Shown piece after piece: positions 53,420 to 64,000 of a stretch of DNA of 64,000 nt. Position 1 is the stretch's first letter. Every line of letters starts with the position of its first letter. The position numbers and the translations under genes were made by a program. This DNA is from Ahaetulla prasina (lineage: Eukaryota; Chordata; Lepidosauria; Squamata; Colubridae): assembly GCF_028640845.1 (NCBI RefSeq), contig NC_080541.1, forward strand, positions 35,927,935-35,991,934, read 5' to 3'. Below the pieces are notes generated by a model. The model had not been told where the DNA came from and ran no database searches. It saw only the letters and a program-made list of their open reading frames with translations.

Positions 53420-54185
53420 ACTTCCTCCTTCACCTGCAAGAAAGGGGGTGATCCTGGGTGCTGAGATTGCTTTCAACAGCAACTATCCTGAGGAGAAAGC
53501 TGAACTGTAAGCTTCTTCCATCTAGCCTAACTGCTTTGCAGGAGCTGAGAACATTTTTTTTTAAAAAAACCAAAACAGTGAAATCACAGAAAGATTTTTT
53601 ATTAATGGCTGCTTTGTGAAAGACATTTACTGGAGCCGCCCAAATCACAGGTAGAATGTGCTTCCAGTTTCAGTGTGAGGTAGCTGAAAGAATAATATTT
53701 TGTCCTTGCTGAAATAATTTCAGCAATATTCCATTTTGAGTCCTCAGAGTCTCAGCCCCTTTCTTGCAGGCAAAGAAGGAAGTGGTTAATTAAATATCAG
53801 CGACTCTGATATGCATGTTAATTTACAGCGTTAGGAGAGCCACAAATTCCTTACTTTGTTCAACTCAGCCAATTTTAAAATGGCTTCCTTTAATCTTCAT
53901 TTACTGGAATTTTACTCTTGTGCCTCCTAATATTTATGGCAAGTTGCCCACTGCACTGGTGGCTGGTGCGTGATGTGAAAGTAGTAATATGGACTTGGCA
54001 CTCTTGCTTTCCAATTACAGCTGAGAGAATTTAGATCCAATAGAGGCAGCTGCCCTATGCTGAAACGGCTTTTGCGAGAATGCCATTACTTGCTTCACAG
54101 ATTGCATATTTCCTGTATTTTAATATAATATATAGTACTCCTTACATTATACAATTAGATGTTCTTCATCTTATTCAATTTTATA
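53420..54185. other. Unannotated DNA
   Basis: No recognised feature. Confidence 0.35.
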
Positions 54186-54187
54186 TA

Positions 54188-54716
54188 GGACCTATGGTAG
54201 CGCAGTGGTAAGAATGCAGGCTAATTCTGACTACAGCCCGGGGTTCGATCCTCACCAGCTCAAGGTTGGCTCAGCCTTCCATCCTTCTAAGGTCGGTAAA
54301 ATGAGGACCTAGATCAGTGATGGCGAACCTTTCCAGCACCAAGTGCCCAAATGGGAACATGCATGGCTGTGCATGTGCGTGTGCGCCGGAGCGCCGGAAA
54401 CCCGAAGAGCAGCTGGCTGGCACGCACATGCCATTTTTTCAGGCCATTTTCAGGCCATTTTTCAGGCTGTTTTCTGGCACTCCAGTGCCTGCAAAGACCA
54501 GCTGGTCAGCGGGTACGTGCACCCCGGAAATCAGAAGAGCAGCTGGCGACGGCACGTGAGCTCACAGAGAGGGTTCTGCGTGCCACTTTTGGCACACGTG
54601 CAATAGGTTCGCCATCATGGACCTAGATTGTTGGAGACAATATGCTGTCTCTGTAAACCGCTTAGAGAGGGCTGTAAAGCCCTATGAAGCGGTGTCTAAG
54701 TGCTAATGCTATTTTA
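54188..54716 (+). mobile_element. tRNA-derived SINE (TTGCTA-tail family), split by a MITE
   Basis: Head: ATGGTAGCGCAGTGGTAAGA (box A) and GGGTTCGATCCTCACC (box B). It is interrupted at 54315-54620 by a MITE, then resumes with TTGTTGGAGACAATATGCTG, CCGCTTAGAGAGGGCTGTAA and the tail. Confidence 0.92.
54315..54620. mobile_element. hAT MITE nested in a SINE
   Basis: Starts CAGTGATGGCGAACCTTTCC and ends AGGTTCGCCATCATGG. Perfect 8-bp duplication ACCTAGAT (54307-54314, 54621-54628). The uninterrupted SINE carries this octamer once, so insertion followed SINE arrival. Confidence 0.95.
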
Positions 54717-54719
54717 TTT

Positions 54720-55508
54720 TGCTAGATTGTAAATAATTCAATCTATTGTTTATGATAAAATGGCAACTGAAGGTTAATTCTTAACATTTTTTGAATTTTA
54801 TTTTTTAAAAATATGATAACACATTTGCTAGGATCATGTCAATTAGCCTTGTTTTATTTGGGATTTTAAGATTCAAAGTGGACATGATGTAGTCTGATTT
54901 AGGATTCAAGATTTGGGGGTTAACTAGTTCAATTCAAGCTGCTTTGAGATGCAGTTACGGTAATAAAAAAAATATCCATAGGCCCAAATGCCTGAAAACA
55001 TTTCTGTTTCAGTTTGTGACTGTGCTTTCTTCTCTTTATAAAATGAGATTTAATATAGAGAAGTAACAGATTCTTCAGAGAACATTAAGCTTGCCCAGTT
55101 TCAGCTGAATACCACAGTAAATGTTTGAAATATTCCCCCTGCAAGGAAAGGATAGCACCGCACTGCAGCTTCCAAATGGTTCAGCAAAGAACCTAAATTG
55201 TGCTGAACCCCTGCCACAGGCATCAAATCACAACTTATCGATGAAACCTTTCAAAAATTGATTAAAAAACTCTTTTGTACTTGCTTTCCTGAAATATATG
55301 ACACCAAAAAAACTGAGTGCTTTCTTGTTCTTGTGAGATGTGCTTTGCTACCTCCGGTCACTGGATTTTAGGGGATGTCATAAATTGCCTGGCAAGCTTG
55401 GTCCTTTTTTTGGAAGGATTTGTTATTACTGGATTTTGGTGGGGTGTCAGCCTGCATTGGACATATTGGTAAAGCTTGATCATTTCTGGGCAAACTTCAA
55501 AAGAATGA
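54720..55508. other. Unannotated DNA
   Basis: No recognised feature. Confidence 0.35.
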
Positions 55509-55516
55509 TTGTTGCC

Positions 55517-55767
55517 CAGGAATGAAATCCTGCAGGTTCTGACAGGTCCTGGAGAACCAGTAGTGGAAATTTTGAGCAGTTCAGAGAACTGACAAATACT
55601 GTCTGTCCGGCCCCAGAGTGGGGTGGGAATGGAGATTTTGCAATATCTTTCCCCCAGGAGTTGGGTGGGAATGGAGATTTTGCAGTATCTTTCCCCTGCT
55701 ATGCCCACCAAGCCACACCAAGCCATGCCCACAGAACTGGTAGTAAAAAAATTGGATTTCACGACTG
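55517..55767. mobile_element. hAT MITE (CAGAGGTGG long form), degenerate
   Basis: Left CAGGAATGAAATCCTGCAGG, right TTGGATTTCACGACTG. Flanks TTGTTGCC and CTGTTGCC match at 7 of 8. The body contains two imperfect copies of GGGTGGGAATGGAGATTTTG. Confidence 0.85.
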
Positions 55768-55775
55768 CTGTTGCC

Positions 55776-56318
55776 CTTATTGGAAAATATAGTTTTGCAT
55801 CCTGCAATTTCTGGATATCATGAGGTGAGAAGTAGGCTTAATTAGCTGGTAAGCTTGCTTCCCTGCCTTCCCGAGTTTCCCCTAATTAGTGACAGGATTC
55901 GGGGTCTCATGGTTGTGACTTATTCATAATATTCTCTATTAAGGAGAAGCAGCAGACACAGGCTGATTCAGTAAGATAAAATGGCATGAAGGTAGCCAGG
56001 CCACAGAAAAAGAAGCTGGCAAGAACAACTGATATTAATAGCTTTGCCATCTCTTATTCTTACAAAATGTTTTGACAGCACCAGTGTTAGCCTAGCACTC
56101 ATTGACTTATTGCTGAGTAACTTCAAGTTGCCTCAGGCATACAGAATGTAAAAGTAAGGTTTGACCCAAGAGTGCAGGTTGCATCAATCAGTGCTGAATC
56201 TATACTAAGAGTCTTGACAGTTTCATTGGACTCTCAATTGTATTTGCAGGGCAAACACACATAGGGGGAGGGAATAATGATAGCTGCATGATGCATTTAT
56301 GCAAATGCCATGATGTAC
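55776..56318. other. Unannotated DNA
   Basis: No recognised feature. Confidence 0.35.
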
Positions 56319-56319
56319 A

Positions 56320-56745
56320 TACAGGTAGACCTCAGCTTACAACCATAATGGAGCCTGCCCATCATGCTTGCAAGTCATGAGGGTGGTAAAGTAGGTCACT
56401 GGGAGACAGATGCAATTTGATGACGTTTTTTTTGTAGTTAAGTGACTCAGTTATTAAGTGAATATGTGGTTTTTAAAGCTAATTCATTGTTTGCTATGGA
56501 GCGTTTTTGCTAAAAATAAAATAAACAGATTTTTTTAGCAAAAATGTTGTAAATTGCAATCACATGATTGCGGGATGCTACAAACTGCCACAAACGTGAG
56601 TCGGTTGCTAAATGCCCAAAATGTGGTCATGTGACTGCATGGGGACCTGGATATTGGAAATTTGGAATTGGGTTCTAAGTACATTTTGGGGGCCGATTGT
56701 AACTTTGACTGCTGACTAGGAATTCGTTGTAAGTTGCCTATATTT
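56320..56745. mobile_element. Non-autonomous DNA element starting TACAGGTAG
   Basis: TACAGGTAGACCTCAGCTTA at the left and TTGTAAGTTGCCTATATTTG at the right form decayed inverted termini. The central part carries long inverted arms (GTTTTTGCTAAAAATAAA and TTTTTTTAGCAAAAATGTT, about 56505-56545). Related to 49410-49672. Confidence 0.6.
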
Positions 56746-56888
56746 GTATTATAACACAAGTGGTTAATGGCGACATTTGCGTTATGACATCATAATGAGC
56801 ATTGTTAATCTGACATAATTCTGGCTCACTCAAGATGCTGTTATTAGCAAAGATGTAGAATACTCCATTAGAATGAAAAACTAAAAGG

Positions 56889-57544
56889 TGTTGTGGCCTG
56901 CTGGCGGCCTGCGGAGATGGCAGCAGAGTCGGACAGTGAGGAGGTTGGGGAGGAACATGGGCCAGACCTGGAGTCTGGGGAAGGCTTGGACGAGGCCTCT
57001 GTGTCGGAGGCAGAGAGGGGGCCAGGCCATCTGGGATTTATGTACCGCCTCCAGAGCCTTCAGAGTCGGACATCCATGAGGCAGAGGAATAGGGGGCGCC
57101 TGTTCCCAGTGCGCGCATGCACAGAGCTTCCAGAAGGCAAGAACAGTTAAGACAAAAGGGATGACTCGGGAGTAGGGCTTGAAGATGATTGGTCCCTCAC
57201 ATAAGACATAAAGGAGGAGCAAAGGCACCTGAGCCTTTGCAGAAGGAACTTTGTTCGTTCTGGTCGTTTTAAATCCTGAAGCTCTGTTTTGACTCTGTGC
57301 TCCATGTGGCCTTGCAAAGCTAATTGCCAATTAGGTCTTTGGCAGCGTGTCAAGGGAGATAAAGATGGGTGCTTATCAGCCTTATCCAGAAGGACTTTGG
57401 CAGACTTCTGTTGGACTGTTTACAAACTATTTGTGACTCATTACGGGCTGTGAATGAACATAATACACAGCCATTGAAATAAAAAGAGGGTTTTGGGGAC
57501 TAATCGTGTGCTTTTTACTGTCTCAGGAAGCCTAGGTCATAACA
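56889..57544 (+). mobile_element. Solo LTR, family 1, plus orientation
   Basis: 656 bp starting TGTTGTGGCCTGCTGG and ending CTAGGTCATAACA. Perfect 5-bp duplication AAAGG (56884-56888, 57545-57549). Contains a TATA-like CATAAAGGAGGAGC near 57207 and AATAAA at 57478-57483. It is the same family as 227-871, in the opposite orientation and with a different target, so the two are independent insertions. Confidence 0.92.
56893..57150 (+). CDS. Open frame inside solo LTR family 1, second copy
   Basis: 85 codons, starting at an in-frame Met (56893) although the frame is open from the first codon of the LTR. Acidic N-terminal half (MAAESDSEEVGEEHG, DLESGEGLDEAS) aligned with the copy at 867-631. The second half of the two frames differs because of a one-base shift; the alternative frame here contains PPPEPSESDIHEAEE, matching the other copy's PEPPEWDINEA. 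Probably an old pol or env tail read into the LTR. Confidence 0.35.
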   Translation: MACWRPAEMAAESDSEEVGEEHGPDLESGEGLDEASVSEAERGPGHLGFMYRLQSLQSRTSMRQRNRGRLFPVRACTELPEGKNS

Positions 57545-57549
57545 AAAGG

Positions 57550-58290
57550 TTTGTGGCGGCCATCTTGAAAAACCTGAGAGCTGAGAATGTGATCGAAGCT
57601 TGAAGTAATGGTAGTCTTGCTACATTAAAGGTGGAAAATTTAATGGGATGATAAACCTAACAGAAAGTCCATCATATTACTTGACACATCCCGCATTTAA
57701 ATAAAAGTGAAGTCCCAACATTGCATATTCATTGTCAGAAAGAACCCTGAAACAACAGAAGAGCTTTGAAAACCTACAGAGTCCTCTGGAAGCATTTGAA
57801 TCAATCTGCTGCTTTGAAGCCAATACTCATATTGATCAGCAAATTTGGATCAATGGGAGGATTTGACTGAAGCTTCACTGAAATAAAAAAAACTTCTCTG
57901 CCGGTTCTACTATTTATTGCATTATTGCTTCAAGGAGCTCAGATGGCTCTTTACAATATCCTCAGCTTGGCTTCCTACATTGCATTTTAAACCATATTTT
58001 CTTTACTAAAATACAAAGGCTGGGTTGTATGTCAGGCTAATCCACAAACCATTATGGATGATAATTGTTGTAATCATATCTTGTATTAAGTCAGATTAAA
58101 ACGTACCATGTTTGGGGTTTATTTAAATGATTTATATAGCCACCCATCTTATTCAACTTAACCCTGGAAAACATACAAAGAATGATAAAAAACAGCAAAA
58201 AAATAAAAAACACAGAAATACCTGACACCCTCAAACACAACATATCCTCACACAACCTTTTACAAAATGCCCAGGTTCACACTATCCCAA
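57550..58290. other. Unannotated DNA
   Basis: No recognised feature. Confidence 0.35.
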
Positions 58291-58430
58291 CATTTTGGTG
58301 GTGCAGTGGTTAAAATGCAGTACTGCAGGCTACTTCTGTTGATCAGCGGCTGCCAGCAGTTTGGCAGATTGAATCTCACCAGGATCAAGATTGACTCAGC
58401 CTTCCAGCCTTCCGAGGTCGGTAAAATAGA

Positions 58431-59008
58431 ATAGAATAACAGAGTTGGAAGGGACCTTGGAGGTCTTGTAGTCCAGGAGTCACCAACCTTTCAGACCTCA
58501 GGGACCACTAAATTCATAATTTTAAATCCTGAGGACCACTAATATGAATTTTTTAAAAAGATAAATAGTATTTAGTGCAATATAAAAAATGCAAATAATT
58601 TTTCTGCGGACCACTAAAATTTTCTCGCGGACCACCAGTGGTCCATGGACCACTGGTTGGTGACCACTGTTCTAGTCCAACCCCCTGCTTAGGCAGGAAA
58701 CCCTACACCACTTCAGACAAATGGATATCCAACATTTTCTTAAAAATTTCCAGTGTTGGAGCATTCACAACTTCTGCAGGCAAGTTGTTCCACTGATTGA
58801 TTGTTCTAACTGTCAGGAAATTTCTCCTTAGTTCTAAGTTGCTTCTCCCCTTGATTAATTTCCACCCGTTGCTTCTTGTTCTACCCTCAGGTGCTTTGGA
58901 AAATAGCTTGACTTCCTCTTTTTTGTGGCAGCCCCTGAAATATTGGAACAGTCCTATCATGTCACTTCTAGTCCTTCTTTTCATTAAACTAGACATACCC
59001 AATTCCTG
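58431..59008 (-). pseudogene. CR1 LINE 3' end inserted in a SINE
   Basis: The tail here is (ATAGA)-like (AGAATAGAATAACAGAG), in contrast to the (TTATG)n tails of other copies. Pol C-terminal frame on the minus strand (59002-58703) reads MGMSSLMKRRTRSDMIGLFQ, PEGRTRSNGWKLIKG and ending DIHLSEVV. Its 3' UTR is interrupted by a MITE. Confidence 0.9.
58474..58669. mobile_element. hAT MITE nested in CR1 3' UTR
   Basis: Starts CAGGAGTCACCAACC and ends GGTTGGTGACCACTG. Flanks TTGTAGTC and TTCTAGTC match at 7 of 8; uninterrupted CR1 copies have TTCTAGTC once. The interior repeats GGACCACTAA several times. Confidence 0.93.
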
Positions 59009-59302
59009 ATGAGTTGGGGGATTGCTGGGGGGCCATATGCTGACTCTATAACCTGCTTAGAGAGGGCTGTAAAGCACTGTGAAGCGGTATATAAATCTAA
59101 GTGCTATGTGCTATTTCTATTTTATCTCCTAGTTGTTCAAGACTTTCCAGAAGGGCAGGAGGGTATGGATCTGACATATTTCAATGGGAAGGATGTTCCA
59201 AAGGGTAGGGGGCACTATGAAGAAGTTCTACTGCTTAAGTCACACTGACTGGCAACATTGAGAGAAAGGGTGTAGAGTTGTTGTTGTTGTTGTTGTTGTT
59301 TA

Positions 59303-59458
59303 AAAAAAACAGATTAACAGAGTTGGAAGGGACCTTGCAGATCATCTAGTCCAACCCCCTGCCCAAGCAGGAGACCCTACATCTGCCTCTACCTAGGACA
59401 GAATTCACAACCTCCTGATTGTAAGGCAAGAACTCCACCTCTAGGCCACCGGGTCTTG
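59303..59458 (-). mobile_element. CR1-tailed tRNA-SINE
   Basis: On the minus strand a tRNA-like head (TGGCCTAGAGGTGGAGTTC, then GGTTGTGAATTC as a decayed box B) is joined to a CR1 3' end. The latter reads TCCTGCTTGGGCAGGGGGTT, GGACTAGATGATC and CCAACTCTGTTAAT. A (GTT)n tract lies at 59278-59300. Flanking TTGTTTAAA and TTGTTTTAAA may be the target duplication. Confidence 0.75.
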
Positions 59459-59464
59459 TTTTAA

Positions 59465-60740
59465 ATGGAGTCGGTCCATTCTATGTCACCTGGTAGAACA
59501 GGCAGATACCCTCAGGGAAAGGAAGTCCCTCAATTAATCTGACCCCAGTTTAGTGGAGTCAGCCACAAGTTACAAAATGAATTTCATATATTAATCAGCA
59601 TTTTCATGTTGTTGCTTTGATTTTTATCCTAGCCTGCCTGAATCCCTTATGATTTCATTAAATTTCAAGAGAGGATGATATCCAAGATTTCTTCCTCCTG
59701 TTAGGAATTTTCTTAGTGATGCTCCTGTCACAACTAAATGATTTTTCTTTTTCACTTTTTAACCAAAAGATTGGTAAACTAGGGCAATTTGAATGTAGTT
59801 TATTTATTCAAAAATTATTTGCAGCCTGATTTTCAGCCCTTAAGCAGTTCATGTTAATACATGGTGTCACTGCACACTTAAAATCAGTGAAATTGAGAAG
59901 AAAATATTTGTTTAGCAGTCAGAGGACAATAATTTTACAGATAAAAATCTAGACAAAATTTTGCAACAGTTTCAGCACAATTTATCTTACGAAACCTATG
60001 ACTATAAAAAGATATACATCACCACTAAGCTATGTTAAAATCTTTCCATTTGGTTCTTACCCCTAAGGATTTTGTTATTGTGGCCATTGCTATTAAATAT
60101 TGGCACTTCTTTTACTTGGCCTTGGTGGTTTGTTTGGGAAGTAACTGATGGATGAGCAAGGTGGGAATCTGTCATCTTTTAAAGATGATTATCCACTTAC
60201 CTGTCCTTTTAGGAATAGAGAAAGAATGGAGATACTAATTAGGAAAACGGCACCTATGATTTTTCATGAGAGGTTTTGCTGAAGGTCAGATGTTCTGAAG
60301 CTCGCCAAGCATATCCGTTGTGATGTGGTCTCTTTTCTATGGCACCACTTTATCTCTATAATATCTTTAACTCCAATGCCTTTTCTTTTTGTACTTTTTA
60401 ACAGAACTTTGTAAAAAAAAACTTTTTTTAAATAGCTTGGCTTCTTCTATTAAATCCTACCCATTATTTTCCCTTTGAATTGATTGTTTTGTAAAGCTGA
60501 TTTTATCATTGTGATACAATAGTACCACAGTGTTTGAGATTTCTGCAGTGTTTGGTGGCATGGCAGAGATGTCTTGGGGAAAGGGGTTTAAAAAGTCAAG
60601 ATGGAAGCATCAACCCTATGATTGTAGCCCTCTCCCCTTTTCCTAGGCATGGTACACCCCGCACATATAAAAATAGGCAGGGATCTAAAAAGAAACCATT
60701 TGTTTCTTTTTAAGAACAAAAATAACAAAGATAAAACATA
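59465..60740. other. Unannotated DNA
   Basis: No recognised repeat or exon. Confidence 0.4.
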
Positions 60741-60744
60741 AATA

Positions 60745-62520
60745 AAGGGATAGAGTCAAGATCATGTGAAGTATTAATACCTCTTTATAGATCCTTAGTA
60801 AGAGCACATCAGGAATACTGCATTCAGTTTTGGTCACCTTTGGAAAGAGTGCAGAGAAGACCGACTAGCTACGTAACTAACTTAGCAACTAAGTAACTAA
60901 GGGCCTGGAGACTAAAACATGAAGGACTGTTGCAGGAATTGGGTATTTCTATTCTAATGAAAAGAAGAACTAAGGGTGACATAATAGCAGTGTTCCAATA
61001 TTTGAGGGGCTACCACAAAGAAGAGGGTGTCAACCTATTTTCCAAAGCACCTGAGGGTAGAACAAGAAACAATGGATAGAAATTAATCAAGGAGAGAAGC
61101 AACCTAGAAAAATTCATATTTTTATAGACATACACTGCAATATTCGCTGATACAGACTTGGGAGGGAATCAGGAAGAAGCACTATTTTAAAATACCAGGC
61201 TGGCTTTCCACTAGGGAGGCAATGATTCACCCTAATACATTAGACATTGGTAAAATGGTAAAAAAATGAAATTTTGGATAATGGGGGGAGATTAAAATCC
61301 AACCAAGAATTAAAGGAGCAGGGAATAATTATAGATTGGTGGTTGTATCTCTAGCTACAATCGAGTTACAAAAAAGATTTAGAGGAATTTGGATTTGAAC
61401 TGAATTTAACACAATTAGACAAATTATTAACAGGTCTGGAAGAGAAATTACTACCTAAAATATATAATTATTTACTACATTTTGATTTGGAAGAGGAAAA
61501 TCAAAAGGAGCCAATGATAGCATGGGCTAAAAATGTGGGACATAATATTGAGTTAGAAGATTGGGAAAAAATCTGGAAAAAAAATTATAGTTTAACAAAA
61601 TCTGCCACATATAAAGAAAATCAGTATAAAATGTTCTATCAGTGGCTCAGCCCCAACAAAGCTTGCAAAAATGTACCCCAATATAAACCCTAATTGCTGG
61701 AAATGTAAAAAGCACAAGGTACCTTTTTCATGTATGGTGGCTTTGCCCAGAAATCAAAAAATGCTGTATTAAAATACAAAAATGGCTAAATGAAATTACA
61801 CATTGCTAAATAGAATTGAAGCCTGAACTGTTTCTTCTGGGGTTCATTAAAGGAAAATATCCTAAAAAGATTAAATATTTGATCATTCATATTACTACAG
61901 CAGCGAGAATTGTACTTGCACAAGCTTGGAAAATGTCCACTATACCAACAGATTGTTTAATAATCTGGAAAATTTTTGAGTGTGCAGAAATGGACAAACT
62001 TACTATAGAATTAAATAATAAGAAAGACTCGGAATATTATCCAACTTGGGAAAACTTGTATCAATGGATAGAAAATAAAAATAGGAAATATATAAATCAA
62101 AACAAGACATAAATTGTGTTTACACATATTGATCAAGAAGGAATATCTGAGAATATATGATTAGAGTTAAAATTTGTGTACTGTCAGAACGACATTGAAT
62201 TGTACAATTATTATGGATGTATTTTCGTTACAGATGTACTTGTATTTGTATTTTAATATTTTAAACTTTAATAATTTTTTTAAAAAAACTTAAAAAAAAA
62301 TTAATCAAGGAAAGAAGCAATTTAGAATTGAGGAGAAACTACCTAGCCATGAGAACAATTAACCAGTGAGACAGCTTGCCTTCAGAAATTGTGGTGTTTC
62401 ATCACTGGAGGCTTTTAAGAAGAGAATAGACCGCCATTTGTCTGAAATGTGATAGGGTCTCCTGATTGAGCAGGGAATTGGACTAGATGACCTCCAAGGT
62501 CTCTTCCAACTCTATTAATC
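60745..62520 (+). pseudogene. CR1 LINE 3' end, split by an L1 insertion
   Basis: The upstream piece (60745-61110) matches the CR1 pol C-terminal region (GGGATAGAGTCAAGATCATG, CTGAGGGTAGAACAAGAAAC). The downstream piece (62300-62520) continues with TTGAGGAGAAACTACCTAGC and the CR1 3' UTR (GGACTAGATGACCTCCAAGG). Stops and a deletion around 60845 show it is old. The split coincides exactly with L1 boundaries. Confidence 0.9.
61111..62299 (+). pseudogene. L1 LINE, 5'-truncated, inserted in CR1
   Basis: The C-terminal part of L1 ORF2 is readable in pieces: 61487-61693 (ELEDWEKIWKKNYSLTKSA, MFYQWLSPNKACKN) and 61816-62112 (GFIKGKYPKKIKYLIIH, TAARIVLAQAWKM, WENLYQWIENKNRKY). The earlier part has stops. 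It ends with an A-rich tail (62280-62300). About 26 bp of CR1 sequence beginning TTAATCAAGG is duplicated on the two sides with three differences, the mark of target-primed insertion. Confidence 0.88.
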
Positions 62521-63290
62521 TGTATTCAGCATTCTATTCTGTAAGATTTGTTTCCAAAATTTTGATTATTATAACAGTGAAGTGGGGAAAATGCATGTTT
62601 ATTCAGTGTTTCTTTTATCTTTCTTTAATAACAGAGAGAGTTTCTCTCACTCTTGCTCTCTCTCTCTCTCTCTGGCTGTGTAATTCAATGATTTTGTGAA
62701 GGTTAATTATGGAAAATTAATAGGATTTGCTGTGGTGATTTGTAGCGTAGCACTTTGATGAAGAAAACAATAATGTCATTCTCATCAACAGCATCCTATT
62801 GTGAAAAGAAACAAAGGGACAAAAATAGGGGAAAAGGACAATGTGCAACTGTAAATCATTTGCCGCAGGATAACATTTATTTTCTGAGAAGGCAAAATGT
62901 GACATGCTGGAACAAGAGCTCAGGAGCAGCACTTTAAAGCTATCCAAGGTCAACTGCTCACTCCAAGATATCTCTGGGTTTCCCTATAATGTTTAAATTG
63001 CTGCAAATACAGTTAGATGCATACCGGGTTTTTGGCAGATAGGTGGCATGAAGGTTAGGCTAGAACTGAAAATGCCAAGAGAAGGAAAAATAGAAATAGA
63101 AAGAAGCACAAGATATTTGCAAATAACGGCTTCTGATTGGATCGAGATTTATTTATTTATTATTGTGGCTTGGGTCAGGTTTGCTTTCCCTCCAAATATT
63201 TAGAATTGGGGTATACAACACTGTCTCCTGTAGCTTGATTATGTGAGGCAGGTTAGGGAGGGAAATGTTCCCAACTCCACCCCACTCAAA
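62521..63290. other. Unannotated DNA with a TC repeat
   Basis: A (TC)n tract lies at 62656-62673. No gene or known repeat in the rest. Confidence 0.4.
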
Positions 63291-63395
63291 AAAAAAAATA
63301 ATAATCAGTAAACTTTTATGGTTAAGGACAGATTTGAACCAAGATCTTCCCAGTTTTAGTTACATGCCTTAACCATTGCATCACACCTACACACT
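63283..63395 (-). mobile_element. Short tRNA-like repeat (SINE head or tRNA pseudogene)
   Basis: On the minus strand TGATGCAATGGTTAAGGC (box A-like) and GGTTCAAATCTGTCC (box B) are 30-40 bp apart, followed by a tail ending in poly-T/A (complement of AAAAAAAAAATAATAATC). No cloverleaf with acceptor pairing is evident, so it is not called a tRNA gene. Confidence 0.5.
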
Positions 63396-63582
63396 TCCAC
63401 AAGGATAACACTGGCTAGTTTTATTCTAGTCCTGCTGTTTTCCAGTCTATATAATAGACACTAATCTTGTTATTTTGCCTGCTATATATTAAAAATGAGT
63501 CAGGAAAAGTGGTTTTCTCTATTTTGTTTTGATAAAGGGGAAATTCCAGCACTGAATGCACAGACTATGTGCTTGTCTAGGG

Positions 63583-63749
63583 CAGGGGTGGGTTCTACTT
63601 AACTTACTACTGGTTCGTTTGTGCACACGCTGAGCTTCTGCATTTGCACAGATTGCCTATGATGACATCCAGGTTAGTAGGCGGAGCCTCCCGCTGGTTT
63701 TACTTCCGGTTCTATAGAACTGGTCTGAACTGGGAGCAACCCACCACTG
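63583..63749. mobile_element. hAT MITE (CAGTGGTGGGTT family) with perfect duplication
   Basis: Starts CAGGGGTGGGTTCTAC and ends AGCAACCCACCACTG. GTCTAGGG is duplicated exactly (63575-63582, 63750-63757). 167 bp. Confidence 0.93.
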
Positions 63750-63913
63750 GTCTAGGGGAAGATGGTCCTAAGAAAAACAAAGGGAAAACATTATCTGAAA
63801 AATGAAGCAATTGAAGTTGGAACATGATAAAGGAAGAAGGACAATCATATGTTACTAAGTGAATAATCATGTTAATAGGGATTATTTAATAATCCCTATT
63901 ATATCAATAGTAT

Positions 63914-64000
63914 GGCAATGGCAATAGCAATAGTACTTCGACTTATATACCACTGTATAGTCCTTTACAGCACTATCTAAGTGGTTTACAGAATAGCATA
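63914..64000 (-). mobile_element. tRNA-derived SINE (TTGCTA-tail family), cut by window end
   Basis: The tail GGCAATAGCAATAGTACTTC and body CTTATATACCACTGTATAG and CTAAGTGGTTTACAGA match the other copies. The head lies beyond the window. Confidence 0.88.

Larger units (their letters stand above)
58297..59125 (+). mobile_element. tRNA-derived SINE split by a CR1 that is itself split by a MITE
   Basis: The head TGGTGGTGCAGTGGTTAAAA and body up to GAGGTCGGTAAAAT lie at 58297-58430. The remainder, TTGGGGGATTGCTGGGGGGC, CTGCTTAGAGAGGGCTGTAA and the tail TAAGTGCTATGTGCTATTTC, lies at 59012-59125. The intervening 0.58 kb is a minus-strand CR1. Confidence 0.88.

Noticed and set aside
63283..63395. 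Functional tRNA gene
   Set aside because: A and B boxes are spaced reasonably, but I could not form a convincing acceptor stem, and an A/T-rich retrotransposon-like tail adjoins it.

Overview
This is repeat-dense vertebrate DNA, almost certainly from a squamate reptile and probably a snake. Nothing looks bacterial or plasmid-borne. The repeat spectrum supports this: CR1, L2, Rex/CR1-group, L1 and BovB LINEs occur beside a BovB-tailed Sauria-type SINE, an L2-tailed tRNA-SINE, a CR1-tailed tRNA-SINE and an abundant tRNA-SINE with a (TTGCTA)n-type tail. A CR1-like 3' end is fused to an (ATAGA)n microsatellite, as described for snakes. I find no host exon, rRNA, functional tRNA gene or CRISPR array. 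The window reads as intergenic or intronic sequence built from about 60 transposon insertions.

Layout. At 0-13 kb there is a solo LTR (227-871, minus), a 5'-truncated CR1, a Rex/CR1-group LINE 3' end, nested SINEs, an L2 fragment and several hAT MITEs. At 13.17-16.69 kb lies a complete pogo/Tigger DNA transposon. It has 25-bp TIRs, a TA target duplication and an uninterrupted 459-codon transposase with all three catalytic Asp, plus an unusual 1.2-kb GC-rich minisatellite upstream of the transposase. At 17-27 kb are the microsatellite-linked CR1 end, hAT MITEs, a BovB 3' end, an L2-tailed SINE and a Rex/CR1-group LINE.

At 27.31-33.86 kb lies a full Ty3/Gypsy LTR retrotransposon. Its two 190-bp LTRs differ at one position and it is flanked by GGTGC. 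It carries a 1,976-bp internal tandem duplication and many single-base indels confined to the middle of the element. At 36-37.5 kb a long CR1 keeps an open reverse-transcriptase frame. At 39-46 kb there is an ERV1-like solo LTR, more MITEs, a near-perfect Sauria SINE with a 13-bp TSD, and a third solo LTR with a TATA box. At 49.9-51.7 kb an L2 LINE keeps a 520-codon ORF. At 52-64 kb there are nested CR1/SINE/MITE stacks, a second solo LTR of the first family, and an L1 3' end inserted into a CR1.

The elements interact as hosts and parasites. Three SINE families carry 3' ends matching three LINE families present in the same window (L2, BovB, CR1). Small hAT MITEs repeatedly insert at CTAG- or TA-centred octamers, including inside SINEs and CR1s. 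Two compound regions, the Tigger minisatellite and the Gypsy duplication, show sharply bounded homopolymer shortening that looks like unpolished assembly rather than biology. Treat their internal frameshifts with caution.
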